Position numbers and translations under genes: made by a program. Positions 48,210 to 58,700 of a stretch of 64,000 bases of DNA are shown piece by piece. Each line of letters opens with the position of its first letter. Position 1 is the first letter of the stretch. Source of the stretch: Thraustochytrium sp. TN22 (taxonomy: Eukaryota > Sar > Bigyra > Thraustochytrida > Thraustochytriidae); contig JABLUY010000016.1 in the NCBI GenBank assembly GCA_013306675.1, positions 62,001-126,000 of the forward strand. The letters run 5' to 3'. The notes under the pieces are model-generated. The model did no database searches, was not told where the DNA came from, and saw only the letters and a program-made list of their open reading frames with translations.

Positions 48210-48934
48210 CCAGCCAGACGAGTGCAAGTAGAAAGACGCGCCTCCGCGGCGCCTGCCAGCCAGCCATTGAGTCACCTGTTCCCGAAATGATAATGAGACT
48301 TGTTTGACGTCTCTGTAGGGCCAGTGTAGGCCCAGACGGAGTCGAGTCGAAGCCTGGCCGTCACGGCGGTTCTCCAAGTTCGTCGTAAGTTACCGTGACA
48401 CTGCAAACAGTCAGTTCGAGTCTTGCAAGACTGCTCGGAGACGCGCGGCCCGCGCCGCGGCCATTGCCAGCCTCGCGTACACGCGTCGTCCACGTCCAGC
48501 CGTCTCCAGCCGTTTGCCAGCTGCCAGCCGCCTGGCTGGGATCCTGAGCGCCTGACTCGGACGAAGCCTGGCACTGAAGCGGCGGGGCGCCGCGGGGCGC
48601 CCTCGTTGCGGTCGTTCGCACGCTGCGCCACGGGGCCGGGGGGGGGGATGGAAAGTTACTTCGCACGCGAGCGCACGCGATCATCAAAGGAAGGTACCGG
48701 TATCACCACGGACATCGTGTTGCTCCTCAAGTTAGGTACAGGCGCAGGGCGCAGGCGTCGCATGCCCCAAGGCAATGACGCGCTGTGCACGCGCTACCAT
48801 AGATATCGTACAAAACTATCGTACCCTAACCCCCTAGTTTACACGAATGGCAGTTCGCGATCAACACGCAGCAGGTGAAGGACCCGAGCGGGACCGCAAG
48901 GCGCGAGGGCAACGAGCACGCGGACTCAGGCACC
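48210..48934. other. Spacer between SAP/WW gene and ZNF706-like gene
   Basis: No gene recognised. It contains a G-run (GGGGCCGGGGGGGGG) near 48635-48650 and, near 48700-48830, less GC-rich sequence before the leader of the next gene. Confidence 0.5.
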
Positions 48935-49573
48935 ATGGGCCGCAAGGGCAAGGCGCAGAAGCACACGGCGAAGGAGGTGAGTCTGTCGGCGCCGGGCTGG
49001 CTGGCGTCCGTTGTCAGCGTTGGCGCATGCGAGGGACCCGTGCACAACAAGCGCAGAACTGGGACTGGTGGCGGTGGTGGTCGTGGTCGTGGGCCTTGAC
49101 GTGGACAACACGAGGAGGTTGCGGAGTACTGCGAGTAGACCACGCCTCGCGACACCACGCCACGCCACGCGACGCCACGCCATGCCACGCGCCACACCAC
49201 GCGGAGGGAAGGGATGAGAGCGATGACTGACGGAAAGAGTGGGGGGGAGACGTAGATTAACATGAAGCACAAGGCGGCCAAGGAGCGCAATGGCGCCGCC
49301 GGCCATGGTGGCGAGGGCCTCAAGAACCGCACTGCTGCCATGGCCAAGGTCCAGGTGCAGTGCAAGATCTGCCTCGCGGCACAGCCGCACCTGGCTGGTA
49401 TGCGCAACCATTATGCGAGCAAGCACCCCAAGGAGAACTGGTCCGACGATCTCTACGACTTTGGCGAGGCGCGCACCGTCGCCAAGAGCACCAAGCCGGC
49501 GCAGCCCAAGCCGGCAGAAGCCAAGAAGGCATCCAAGCCCAAGAACGACCTCTCGCTCCTTGACGGCTATTAA
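48935..49573 (+). CDS. Small C2H2 zinc-finger protein of the ZNF706/At2g23090 type (two exons, 119 aa)
   Basis: Exon 1 (48935-48976) encodes MGRKGKAQKHTAKE after a good CACCATGG start context. A 279-bp phase-0 GT-AG intron (GTGAGT...GTAG) follows, then exon 2 (49256-49573). The basic, Lys/Ala-rich N-terminus and a single C2H2-like finger (C50, C53, H66, H71 in CKIC...MRNHYASKHPK) match the small ZNF706/At2g23090 family, whose members are short nuclear proteins of poorly known role. The tail of ~45 residues is longer than in that family and ends KNDLSLLDGY. The intron contains a CCACG-type repeat at about 49140-49200. Confidence 0.85.
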
Positions 49574-50133
49574 GCTCTCAAGGGCAGGGGAGGGGTCGTG
49601 CGTGTGTGTATTCATGCGTGCGGGAGTGCAGGACAGTGAGTATCGGAGGCTGCCAAGTCTTTTCGCTCGTTGCTCTGGGCCGCTCTGCCCTGCTGTTGTC
49701 GTCGCTCACCGGGTGTGACAGATCGATCGTCACACACCGTTGAATGCTGCGGCGTGGGAGTGAGCAAACGTGTGCTCCCGCGCGCGGGCTCCGCTTGCTC
49801 CATCCCCGGCCTACCTCGTCTCGGCTGTGCAGGGTGCAGGCCGAGGGGCGCCTTGTCGCCGCCAAGCCTGCTTGCTTCCTTCTGCATGTAGCAGTAGCTT
49901 AGCATTGTGAATCAAAATCTCCATTGACTACTACAGGCATGAGCGAGAGTCTTTTTCAGACTTTGCCAAGGTGCGTTCACTCGTTGGCGAGTCTTTCCCA
50001 GGAAAAGACGTTGAAATAGTTTTGTGACCTGGACTACAGAACAAAGTCTTGTCTGGGCACCTGTGCGTTGCCATGGAGCGCGCGTCGTGCTGGCTACATG
50101 CAGTGCTCGTTTGCTTTCGCGCACGCTCTAACG
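49574..50133. other. Convergent spacer
   Basis: The stretch lies between the 3' ends of the ZNF706-like gene (plus) and a DUF1336 gene (minus). No gene or clear repeat was seen. It is less GC-rich than its surroundings at about 49905-50045. Confidence 0.5.
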
Positions 50134-51378
50134 TTACTGCTTCTGGATCTCACCGTTGCTGTCTAGACGCTGCCCGCAATCCTGAATGGTACAGTGGTCC
50201 CAGCGCACGGAAAAGAGCGCACGCTCGGGGATCTCGTCCTCCTTCTGTGCCTCAATGCAGACGCACTTGTCAATGACCAGGTTGCCACTGGACTTGAGCG
50301 CCAGACCGTTGAGCATGGAGGCCACGGTGGACGAGCCGACGTCCAGGTCAATCTCCACGTAGTTGTCGCCGTGGTAGTAGTAAGGGGTGAGCTTCTTGCC
50401 GACGAGCACAGGCCGGTTGCCGCCGAGCGCGTCAATAGCCGAAAGCAGGGTCGGGTTGGCCTGGGAAAACTGCGCGCAGAACTTGAGGCGCTCGCTCTTC
50501 TCCTTGTCCGGTAGCGCGAGCCAGTCGGAGAAGACCTTGTCCAGCACTGGGTCCTCGCCCTGGCCCGAGGAGTCGATCTTCATCACGCGGCGGCACACGT
50601 GCACCACGCAAGTGTATTCGGTCTTTAGCAGGTTGCTAAATACCCAGGAGTAGATGAGGTACGGCGGCGCGTCACCCTGCACGGCTGGATCCTTCTCCGG
50701 GTCGGCCTCCTTGTCCTTGGCGGCGCGCTCCGCCAGGTACCGCTTCAGGCTTTGAACCTTCTCCGCCGCATGGCGCAGGTCGGTCCTAGACTGGAAGACG
50801 TTCAGGCCGACGCACGCGTAGGCCGCCGGCTTGGAGCGCACCTTGAGCTTGACGTTGTTGGTTGTCTTCGAGTCCAGGTACCCCGGTCCGCGCAGCTTGA
50901 AGGCGCCTGCCGGCAGGTTGCAGAAGGCGTTCCTGTTCTTCTTCTTCTCGTCCTCGCCCAGGGGCTCCGCCGGCTCGCCATCCGGGTTCTCCTCCTCGTA
51001 CACGTACGGCTTGGGCAGCCCCAGCAGCCAGGCGGCCGTCGGCTCTACGCGCGCCGACGGGCCCAGCACCGCGGCGTCCGCGCCGCTCTCCTGCGACGCC
51101 ATGCTCAGCTCGGCGTTCTCGCCGCCGCGCGCGCTGCCGCCACCGCCAGCGCCGCCGAGCTCGAGCGCGGCGAGCTCCAACCTGTTCTGCGTGGCGGCCT
51201 GCGCCTCCATCTCCGCCGCCGCCGCGCCCCGCGCCGTAAGGCGGCCGCCGCGCGCGCCTGCTTGCGGCCGCCGCGCCGCCCCGGGCGGGAGCAGCACCGC
51301 GCGCGGCCACCTTAACACTATCCGTTCGCGGCGCGCAGAACCCAGGGTCAAGAGCGACCACCGCCTCCGGCGGCTCAT
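50134..51378 (-). CDS. DUF1336 (EDR2 C-terminal domain) protein, 414 aa
   Basis: The C-terminal ~250 residues form one DUF1336 domain, known from plant EDR2-type proteins and thought to act in lipid-linked membrane signalling. Visible motifs are AFKLRGPGYL, KLKVRSKPAAYAC, YSWVFSNLL, GNRPVLVGKKL, DNYVEIDLDVGSS and NLVIDKCVCIEA. No PH or START domain precedes it, unlike the large protein encoded at 32737-36984. The first ~110 residues are Arg/Ala/Gly-rich. The first ATG (51378) is used here, but a second in-frame ATG at 51210 (MEAQAATQ) is an equally plausible start and would give 358 residues. It is divergent from the alpha-kinase gene with only about 290 bases between, which may be a shared promoter region. 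Confidence 0.88.
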   Translation of the reverse strand: MSRRRRWSLLTLGSARRERIVLRWPRAVLLPPGAARRPQAGARGGRLTARGAAAAEMEAQAATQNRLELAALELGGAGGGGSARGGENAELSMASQESGADAAVLGPSARVEPTAAWLLGLPKPYVYEEENPDGEPAEPLGEDEKKKNRNAFCNLPAGAFKLRGPGYLDSKTTNNVKLKVRSKPAAYACVGLNVFQSRTDLRHAAEKVQSLKRYLAERAAKDKEADPEKDPAVQGDAPPYLIYSWVFSNLLKTEYTCVVHVCRRVMKIDSSGQGEDPVLDKVFSDWLALPDKEKSERLKFCAQFSQANPTLLSAIDALGGNRPVLVGKKLTPYYYHGDNYVEIDLDVGSSTVASMLNGLALKSSGNLVIDKCVCIEAQKEDEIPERALFSVRWDHCTIQDCGQRLDSNGEIQKQ

Positions 51379-51669
51379 GATGACATGCTCAGCTCAGGCT
51401 GCTCACTGTCAGCGCGCAGGAAAAGCTGCTCGAGCGGAGGCGCGGAGCCGGCCGTCGCGACTCGCGTTGCTGCGTGCAGGCGCCGGCTCGGCCGTCGCGC
51501 GACGCGCGGGCGCCGAGGCACGCCCGGCCCCGTCAGGTGCTGCCTGCCCGGCCGGCAGTGGCTGGCCGTGAGGCCTCACTGACAACCGCGCCTCCAGCAA
51601 GTCGTGGAGCGCAGTTTGTTGTGAGTAAGGACGCCTGTCGTGCAGGAGTTCTCACTGGAGGCCGCGTGC

Positions 51670-52431
51670 ATGGGAGCGAATGGAGGCAAGTTGCAGGACG
51701 CGCCGGAGAGCGAGCTGGACTTCGAGGCGACTAGGTTCGCCAGCGGAGAGTACAAGGCGGCCTTCCGCGGGTCCCTGGCTCGCGGCCCCGGCGCCGACCG
51801 CGAACGGGTCGTCGTCAAGGCCTATGATCAGCGCTGGCGCGCCAGGGAGGACCTCGCCAGGGACCTTGAAATGCATCAGCTTGCCGCCAAGCTAGCGGAC
51901 AAGTTCAACGCGATGCGGATTCCGGACGCCAGGCCCATTCGCGTGCTGCTGCCAGAGCGCGCCCGAGTCACCCGCGCCAGGCTATGTGGCGGCCTGGCGC
52001 CGGGCGACTGCGTCACTGTCGAACCGCTGCTCGAGGGACGCTACCAAAAGTTCGTTTCCAACAATGGCACCTTCTCGCCGGGCCACGACACGCTCACCGC
52101 CTTCACGCACTGGACATTTCACCACACGCGCGGCCGCACCATGGTGGTCGACCTGCAGGGCGTGCGCTCGCGCGATGGCTACCAGCTCACCGACCCGGCA
52201 GTCCACTCGCGAGAAAGCTCTTTCGGCGACCTCGATTTGGCTGACGTTGGCATGCACGCCTTCTTCGCGAACCACAAGTGCTCGCCGCTCTGCAGCAAGT
52301 CCTGGCGTCGCCCACCCATATCCTCCTTTGACGTCAAGGACTGCGAGAAGATCATGCGCGATCGTCTCTCGCGCTCCAAGTCTTCCTCGCGCATCCAGCC
52401 GGCGCCATCGGGCGCTCTTCGGTATGAGTGA
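51670..52431 (+). CDS. Solitary alpha-kinase (MHCK/eEF2-kinase family), 253 aa
   Basis: This is an atypical protein kinase; family members phosphorylate myosin heavy chain or eEF2. I start at the first in-frame ATG (MGANGGK). Nearly the whole protein is the kinase domain: FEATRFASGEYKAAFRG, the ATP-binding lysine K50 in VVVKAYD, VEPLLEGRYQKF, FTHWTFHHT, the catalytic aspartate D161 in VVDLQGV, LTDPAVHS, and the structural zinc site made by H147 with H202, C204 and C208 (NHKCSPLC). These motifs are all present, so it should be active. There is no calmodulin-binding region, Sel1/TPR repeats or WD40 domain to name the substrate. The ~40-residue tail is Ser/Arg-rich. An upstream exon cannot be excluded because the open frame runs further 5' without ATG. 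Confidence 0.9.
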   Translation: MGANGGKLQDAPESELDFEATRFASGEYKAAFRGSLARGPGADRERVVVKAYDQRWRAREDLARDLEMHQLAAKLADKFNAMRIPDARPIRVLLPERARVTRARLCGGLAPGDCVTVEPLLEGRYQKFVSNNGTFSPGHDTLTAFTHWTFHHTRGRTMVVDLQGVRSRDGYQLTDPAVHSRESSFGDLDLADVGMHAFFANHKCSPLCSKSWRRPPISSFDVKDCEKIMRDRLSRSKSSSRIQPAPSGALRYE

Positions 52432-52913
52432 GGCTGCGGCAGAAGGACGAGCCAGGCCTTTGTCAAGCTTGGTGAGGCGAACACGATTTACCTCGAGCCC
52501 GAGGACGTTCGGATCCACTATGCGAGCTGCAGGGCAGGAGGAGCCGGCTACTCTGGTTGGCGACGGAGACGCCTTGCTATGGAAATGCCAGGGTCCTATA
52601 CGTGCGCTCTGCGCGAGGACCGCCCTCGCTAGCTCTTGCTAGTAGAGGAGAGATCGAAGACGTTTGGCTGGAAGCGCCCAGCAAGCGCACGCTTGGCTCG
52701 AAGCACGGAGGCTCGCCCGTCATGCTCGCCACTTCGTTGCTGTCATCGTTGCCGGCATCGTTGCTCCTCCTCACCTACTCCTGAAGGATAGCATGGTGAA
52801 GGCAATAGCTGGCCTACATACATGACGGGCGACATAGAATGGATAGAACGGAACCTCTTGGTGTTCCCGTCTGAGTAGCACAGGAACTTCACGCCAGCCA
52901 GGTGGGCTTGGGC

Positions 52914-52914
<1 letters not shown>

Positions 52915-52955
<41 letters not shown>
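52915..52955. repeat. (GA)n dinucleotide repeat
   Basis: About 20 perfect GA units. Confidence 0.95.
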
Positions 52956-52957
<2 letters not shown>

Positions 52958-53574
52958 ACCTGGGTCGAAGGGAAGTAAGCCATCTGAGACTTTTGCGTGC
53001 AATACGCGGGCTGCAACTCAAGTAACTCGTAGACGGCGAAAGTAGATGAATAAAAAAAGCCCCGCGCCTCGGCTCGCCCGCGTGGGCAAACCGAGGACGC
53101 GGGGAGAGAGTGATATGGGGAGCGAACGCTGCTGCTCGTCGCTCCTGTACTGCCACCGCGTGCGATTCCTTCCCCCGTGTAGCCGGGGTTGGAGATCTGC
53201 TTGGTGGGCACGCTCGCTGGCGCGAGGCTTCGATGCTGGTCGGGGGGGATCGGTGCGATGTGTCGGACCGATGTGTCCTCCCGTGCCGATCCTGAGCGGG
53301 CTCAGAGTGTTCTCGTGGTGTTCTCAGAGCAGGCTGCCGGCCGGCTTCATCTCGACGTCGGTGTCTCTGCTCGTACTAATTCCGGCCGGCTCATGCCATC
53401 TGTCCAACAGAGACACACTGGTGCTAAAACCAGACTCAGAAAAGAGCGAGCACCACAGCTACTTGACCTTACCGTCTTCCAGAACGACGTCAACGCGCTG
53501 CCTCTCTCCGCAGCCTCCACGCTCAGCGCCCACCAGGCCGAGAGCCCAGGGCGGATTGCTCGCACGCCAACCCG

Positions 53575-53770
53575 CATGCAGACCATAAAAGGCTCCAAAA
53601 GCGGCCGACACGGACACTACGGCGCCGACTGTCGTAGGCAGGCGGGTGGCGACCGTGGCCGCCCCTCGGGCATCACCTGCGACTTTTGCAACAATCGTGG
53701 CCATCAGGAGTCCGTATGTCGCCACAAGGCGCGCACCATGAAAGAGTTTCAAGAATCGAGACGGCTTGAG
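53575..53770 (+). mobile_element. Fragment of an LTR-retrotransposon gag gene (zinc-knuckle part), broken relic
   Basis: One plus frame carries a CCHC zinc knuckle, CDFCNNRGHQESVC, preceded by a second, poorer knuckle (HYGADC) and followed by a basic helix, the layout of the nucleocapsid part of Ty1/copia-type gag. No LTRs, protease, integrase or reverse transcriptase are visible nearby, so only a small broken piece remains. Age cannot be judged from one fragment. A host CCHC protein is the alternative. Confidence 0.35.
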
Positions 53771-53782
53771 TGCGGTGCCCGA

Positions 53783-54078
53783 AAGCTAGCCAGGCTGCTG
53801 CTCGTCGTCGTCGTCCGAAGCGTCGTCGAAGTCGTCGTTGTCTGACTCGCAGCCAGGCTTTTCATCATGTCATCATGACCGTGACAGGACTCGGAGAGAG
53901 GGAGTGCGTGAATAGTGCTCGGAGAGATGGAGTGCGTGAACAAGCTAGCCAGGCTGCTGCTCGTCGTCGTCGTCCGAAGCGTCGTCGAAATCGTCGTCGT
54001 CTGACTTGCAGGCTTTTCATCATGTCATCATGACCGTGACAGGACTCGGAGCGAGGAGGGAGCGTGAACAGTGTGACC
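53783..54078. repeat. 159-bp tandem duplication
   Basis: There are two copies, beginning at 53783 and 53942 with AAGCTAGCCAGGCTGCTGCT, each containing a GTCGTC-rich stretch and TTTTCATCATGTCATCATGA. On the minus strand both read an Asp-rich tail ending DDDDEQQPG and a stop at the same place, so the unit may derive from the last exon of an acidic protein. A shorter GGAGTGCGTGAA repeat is nested within the first copy. Confidence 0.8.
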
Positions 54079-54115
54079 TGGATGCCGCCGCAATGATAAA
54101 TCAGAATCAAGAACC

Positions 54116-55594
54116 ATGGCGCCGCCGTACATTCTCGCGTGCCAGGAGGACAGGTGAGTCGAGGGCGCGGGCGCTCTCGCGCGGCGTGGCGGGCGCGAGC
54201 CCGGTCGCACGCGGAGAGAGCCGAGCGCTGCAGCGAGCGCCCAGGGCAGGACGGGCAGGCCAGGTCAGGACAGCCCAGGCTGACGCGCCGTTCGCTCATG
54301 ACATGACGACGACCCCAGCCACCTGCGCGAGCTGCGCGGGCTCGAGGTGGTGCAGTGCGAAGCGGCGGACGAGGGCTGGCGCGTGCAGCTGAGCGACACG
54401 GTGCTCTTCGCCGAAGGCGGCGGCCAGCCAAGCGACACAGGCGTCCTGGTCGTCGACAAGGGCGGCCCCGAGGACGGCGACGCCGCGCACGTCGCGCACG
54501 TGGAGCGCGCCGAGGATGGCAGCGTATGGCACGCGGTGGACAAGGAGCTGCCGGCGGGCACCAAGGTCACCGCCAAGGTGAACTGGGAGCGCCGCCGCGA
54601 CCATATGACGCAGCACTCCGGCCAGCACCTCATCACGGCCGTCGCCCTGCGCACGATCGGGTACGATACGGTCAGCTGGGGCCTGGCCCCTGCGCCGCAG
54701 CCCAGCTACTTGGATCTGGCTGGCCCACCGCTGGCGCAGGAGCAGATCGACCAGCTGGAGCGCGACGTGAACGCCGCCATCCTCGAGGACCATGCCGTGA
54801 CGGCGCGCGCCTACTCGCCGGAAGAGCTTCACAGCCTCGACAGCGAGGAGGTGCGCGGCGGCGCCAAGCTGGCGGACAACGGCTTCCCCGTGCGCATCGT
54901 GACGATCGCGGGCCTGGACGACAACATGTGCTGCGGCACGCACGTCAAGCGGCTCTCGGAGCTCCAGGGCATCAAGCTCCTCAAGAATGAGACGCTCAAG
55001 AAGAAGGATCAGCAGCTCAATCGCCTCCAGTTCGTCGCCGGCCCGCGCCTGCTCACCTTCACCGGTGAGCTCGCCGCCCGCGCCCAGGCGCTCACGCAGA
55101 CACTCGGCGCCGCCGGCGACGACCAGCTCAGCCGCGTCGAACAGCTCCAGGCCACCAACAAACGCATGCAGAATGATGCCAAGACGCTGCTTGCCGACCT
55201 CGCGGCCCTTCTTGGCCCGCAGCTGCTGCGTGATGCCGCTGATCCGGGCCTCATCATTTACCACCGCCGCGAGGGCACGCCGCAGTTCATGGATGCCCTC
55301 GTCAAGGCCGTCACCGCCGCGCATGGCGGCGACGCAGGTCTGCGCGTCCTCGTCACCATCGGCGACGAGACCGCGCGCGACGGCGGCACTGGCGGCGCCT
55401 TCCTGCTCGCTGGCGGCGCCGACCGCCTCGACGAGTTCAACACCATCGTGCTCGAGACGCTTGGCGCCAAGGGCGGCGGCCGCGGCAAGCGCTTCCAGGG
55501 CAAGATCCCGCCTGGTGCGCTCTCGGTCAAGTCGCTCAAGACCACCCACGAGCGCCTTCAGGCATTCCTCTCGGGCTCCGAGGCGTCGTCCTAG
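54116..55594 (+). CDS. AARSD1: Alanyl-tRNA editing protein, Aarsd1/AlaX type (two exons, 437 aa)
   Basis: This is a free-standing trans-editing enzyme that hydrolyses Ser-tRNA(Ala), preventing serine misincorporation. It acts in the cytosol. Exon 1 is only 38 bases (54116-54153: MAPPYILACQED) with a GTGAGT donor. The acceptor CCCCAG ends at 54318 and exon 2 is 54319-55594; the phase-2 join gives CQEDSHLRELRGLEVVQC, matching the animal N-terminus. Zinc and active-site motifs are complete: H112 and H116 in QHSGQHL, C218 and H221 in CCGTH. The glycine-rich start of the editing domain (LFAEGGGQPSD) is present. The C-terminal half has the oligomerisation-type region and a Gly-rich GGRGKRFQGK segment. 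The length matches human AARSD1 (412) plus a short extension. No catalytic alanyl-tRNA synthetase domain is present, as expected. Confidence 0.95.
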
Positions 55595-55795
55595 GCGCGG
55601 TCAAGGTGAGGGAGCTGGTGCTGCCTTCCATCATGTAGCAACGACAAAACACCAAGCTTTGATCTCTTGTCAAGCTCTTGCTTCATCGCAGGAAGCGATT
55701 GTACTGTTGCCGCTGGCTGCCGCCTTGCACGATGTAGTGCACGATGTAGCAACGACAATGACCTTTCAGCTCGACCACTCAGCTCGGCAGGCTTG

Positions 55796-58700
55796 CTAGC
55801 CGATGCACCGCAGGAAGCGATCGTACTGCTGCCGCACTTGCTCATCGCCCAGCACGGCGTACGCCTCGGCGGCGCGCTTGAACGCCAGCTCGCTCGCCTG
55901 TCGCTCCATCGGAGGCGCACCCTGCGTCTTATCCGGATGGTGCTTGAGCGCCAGGCGGTGGAATGCCTTTTTGATTGCAGCGCGGTCCGGCGCTCCGCCC
56001 GCGGAGAGGCCCAGCGCTTTGTAGAAGTTCTTCACGCGGCCTCCAGACTCCATCCACTCCCCAGCATTCGCCGACCCAAAGCTCCCGCCGCCACCGGACG
56101 AGCCGCCGGCCCGACCGCCGCTCGAGTACTGGGCTCCACTCGTGCTCGAACCCCACGAGCGCGACGTTCCGGCGGTCCGGGGCCGAGGGCCCTTGCTGCT
56201 ACCACTGCTGCTGTTGCTGCTGCTGCTACCATTCGTACCACTGCGCGGCGGCGCAGCCCTCGAGCTGGAGCTCGACGAGGCTGATGCGAAAAAGGATGCT
56301 CGCTGCTTTGCGTACCATTCCTGCCACTGCTCATCCTGCCGCTGCTTCCACGTCTTACTGGCGGGCTTGCCTGAGGCCGGCCGGGTCCGCGACGCCCATG
56401 CCGATGATGATGATGATGATGATGATGACGAAGTGGATGAGCCCTTTGGTGTGGGCGCGGGAGGCGGCGCTGCCTTCTTGCGCCGTGCCGCCTCCTGCGC
56501 CTCTTGCTCGGCGCGACGTGCAGCGACGATGCGGGTCTCCAGCTCACTAGCTTCGTGCTTGTGCGCTTGCGCGAGGCTGGCGTCACGACCAAAAGCCTTC
56601 TCGTAGTCCGCCTTGGCCTTGAGCAGCGCCGCCAAGCCCTCACACTGTGCGTGGGCCCGTGCGCGTCGCAGAAGCGCCTTCGTGTACTTGACGTCGAGCC
56701 GCAACGCCGCGTCGCAGTCGTTGATGGCCAGCTTGTACTCTTGCAGTCCCATATACGCCGCGGCGCGATTGCTGTGGAGCACCGCCAGGTATCGCTTACT
56801 CGCCCCGCTAAGCGCGAGTCCAGACCCGTACAAGTCCACCGCCTTTGCGTGCTGGCCCGACGCGAACGCCGCGTTGCCTTGCGCCTTGAGGTCGCACATA
56901 CGCTGCCACAATGAGAGTCGAGCGCGACGGTCCGCGTCCATAAATCCGGCATCGACGCCCTGCAAAAGCTTCAACGCCTCCTCCAGCTCTCCTGTCTCGT
57001 ACACGCAAGTGGCCTCCACATCGCTCAAGTTGGCCACCAGGCGCCGGTCCACGTTTGGGTCTGCGGCGCGCTTTGTTGCGCTGCAGTGCCGCCGAGCATC
57101 GGCCCACCGCTTCGCCCCGACCAGCGCCTCCGCCTTGAGCGAGAGCGCCCGCACCGAGATGGGCGACACGCCCAGGAGTGCCTCGGTGTGCCGCAAGCAC
57201 CGCAGCGGCTTGCGGTCCCTCAGCGCGCCCTCCGCGCTCGTCTGCAACCGCGAGGCCTCCCCAATCTCGCGTTGCAGCCCTTCCGCTAAGCCCATAAAGT
57301 CCAGACCCCACAGCACGAGCAGCCCTGTATCGTGCCGCAGCGCCTCGCCCGCCTTGCTCGCCGCCTTCTTCCCGTTGCTATAGTGGCCTGCCAGCAGGTC
57401 CACCTGGGCCTGCACGACGAGCGCGAGTCCTTCGAGCACTTGCGCTTTGGCGTGCAGCCTCTCGCGGCTGATCTCCTCCAGCGCGCTCACCGCGTCCAAC
57501 TTCGCGCAGCGAATGCGCGAGCGTCGAATGCTTTCCGACTCCGCCTTGCAGCTCCACTTGAGATAGACTTGGGCGCGCTGCACGACCACCGGCACGCGCC
57601 ATTCGAGCGCCTCGCCTTGCATCTCGCGTACCATCTCGTCGCAGAGCTCCCCGCAACGCTGGAACTCTGCGTTGAAGAGCGCAAACTGCACCTTGCGTCG
57701 CCACGCCTCCACACGCGCCCGCAGCTCCGCATCCGCCTCCACTTTTACCTCAGGAAACGCTTGGGCGTCCTTGTGATGCGAAGTTTCAGTCGCCTTGGGA
57801 AGCGATGCTTGCGTGTCCTTGTTTTGCGATGCTTCAGTCCCCTTGGGAGGCGATGCTTGAGCACCCTTGGGGAACGACGTCTCAGCAGCCTCAGAAAGCG
57901 ACCCGTTCGTAGCTTTGGGTAGTGATGCTTCAGTGGTCTTGGAAAACGTTGCTCGAGCCTTCTCGTCGCTTTGCTTCGTGGCCGTGGCTGGCGCCGCTCG
58001 CTTCCCTGGCGTTGCTGGAGAAGGTGGTATTCTCTTTGCTTGTTTTCCTGCAGAAGATGGAGCGCCGGATGTCGCTGGAGGGCCCCGTCTTGGCGGCCGC
58101 GACTGCTCGCGTTTCGACTTGGTATGGTGCTTCGGCAGCGCCTGTCGTGTTGCTTGCTCGGGCCGCTCTTGAGGTGCGCTAGCTCCTTTACGCGGAGAGG
58201 CTAGCTCCGGAAGGGGCTCGCCTTCAGCAAGAGCACGGAGAAGTTCTCGTAAAACCATGTCGTCCTCGTCATCCTCCTCTTTGGAGTCGCGAGCTGCATC
58301 TGTGGTGGTGGCTGCGCCCCCTTGTTTCGCCTCTGCATCTCGCGTCACCGTCATCGCAGGGCACGGACTGTGTTCGCCTTGGTCCGCCGGCAGTGGCAAC
58401 GCGTCCTCCGGACGTGCATCGAGCTCAGACATCACAGGAGCTGGCGGCGAGGTACGATGAGATGTGCCGGCCGGACTTGAGCTCGGCTCGCGAGCATTCT
58501 CAGAGTCGCCCTCTTGAAGGGAGCACGCATCGTCAGCATGAGGAGAGATTGCCGGGACAGAGGCCTCTTCTGTCGACTTTTCCGACGGGCCCGAGTCGTC
58601 AGATAGCTCCAATGCAGCATCGTCGGCATATACTTCGCATGAAGCTACGCCGGCAGGCAGTTCGCGTGGCGAGACCTTGGGCTGAACGCTGCTTGACATC

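Larger units (their letters stand above)
52432..54115. other. Spacer with repeats and a retrotransposon relic
   Basis: There is no complete host gene. It contains a (GA)n run, a small gag-like relic and a 159-bp tandem duplication, each listed separately. Confidence 0.5.
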
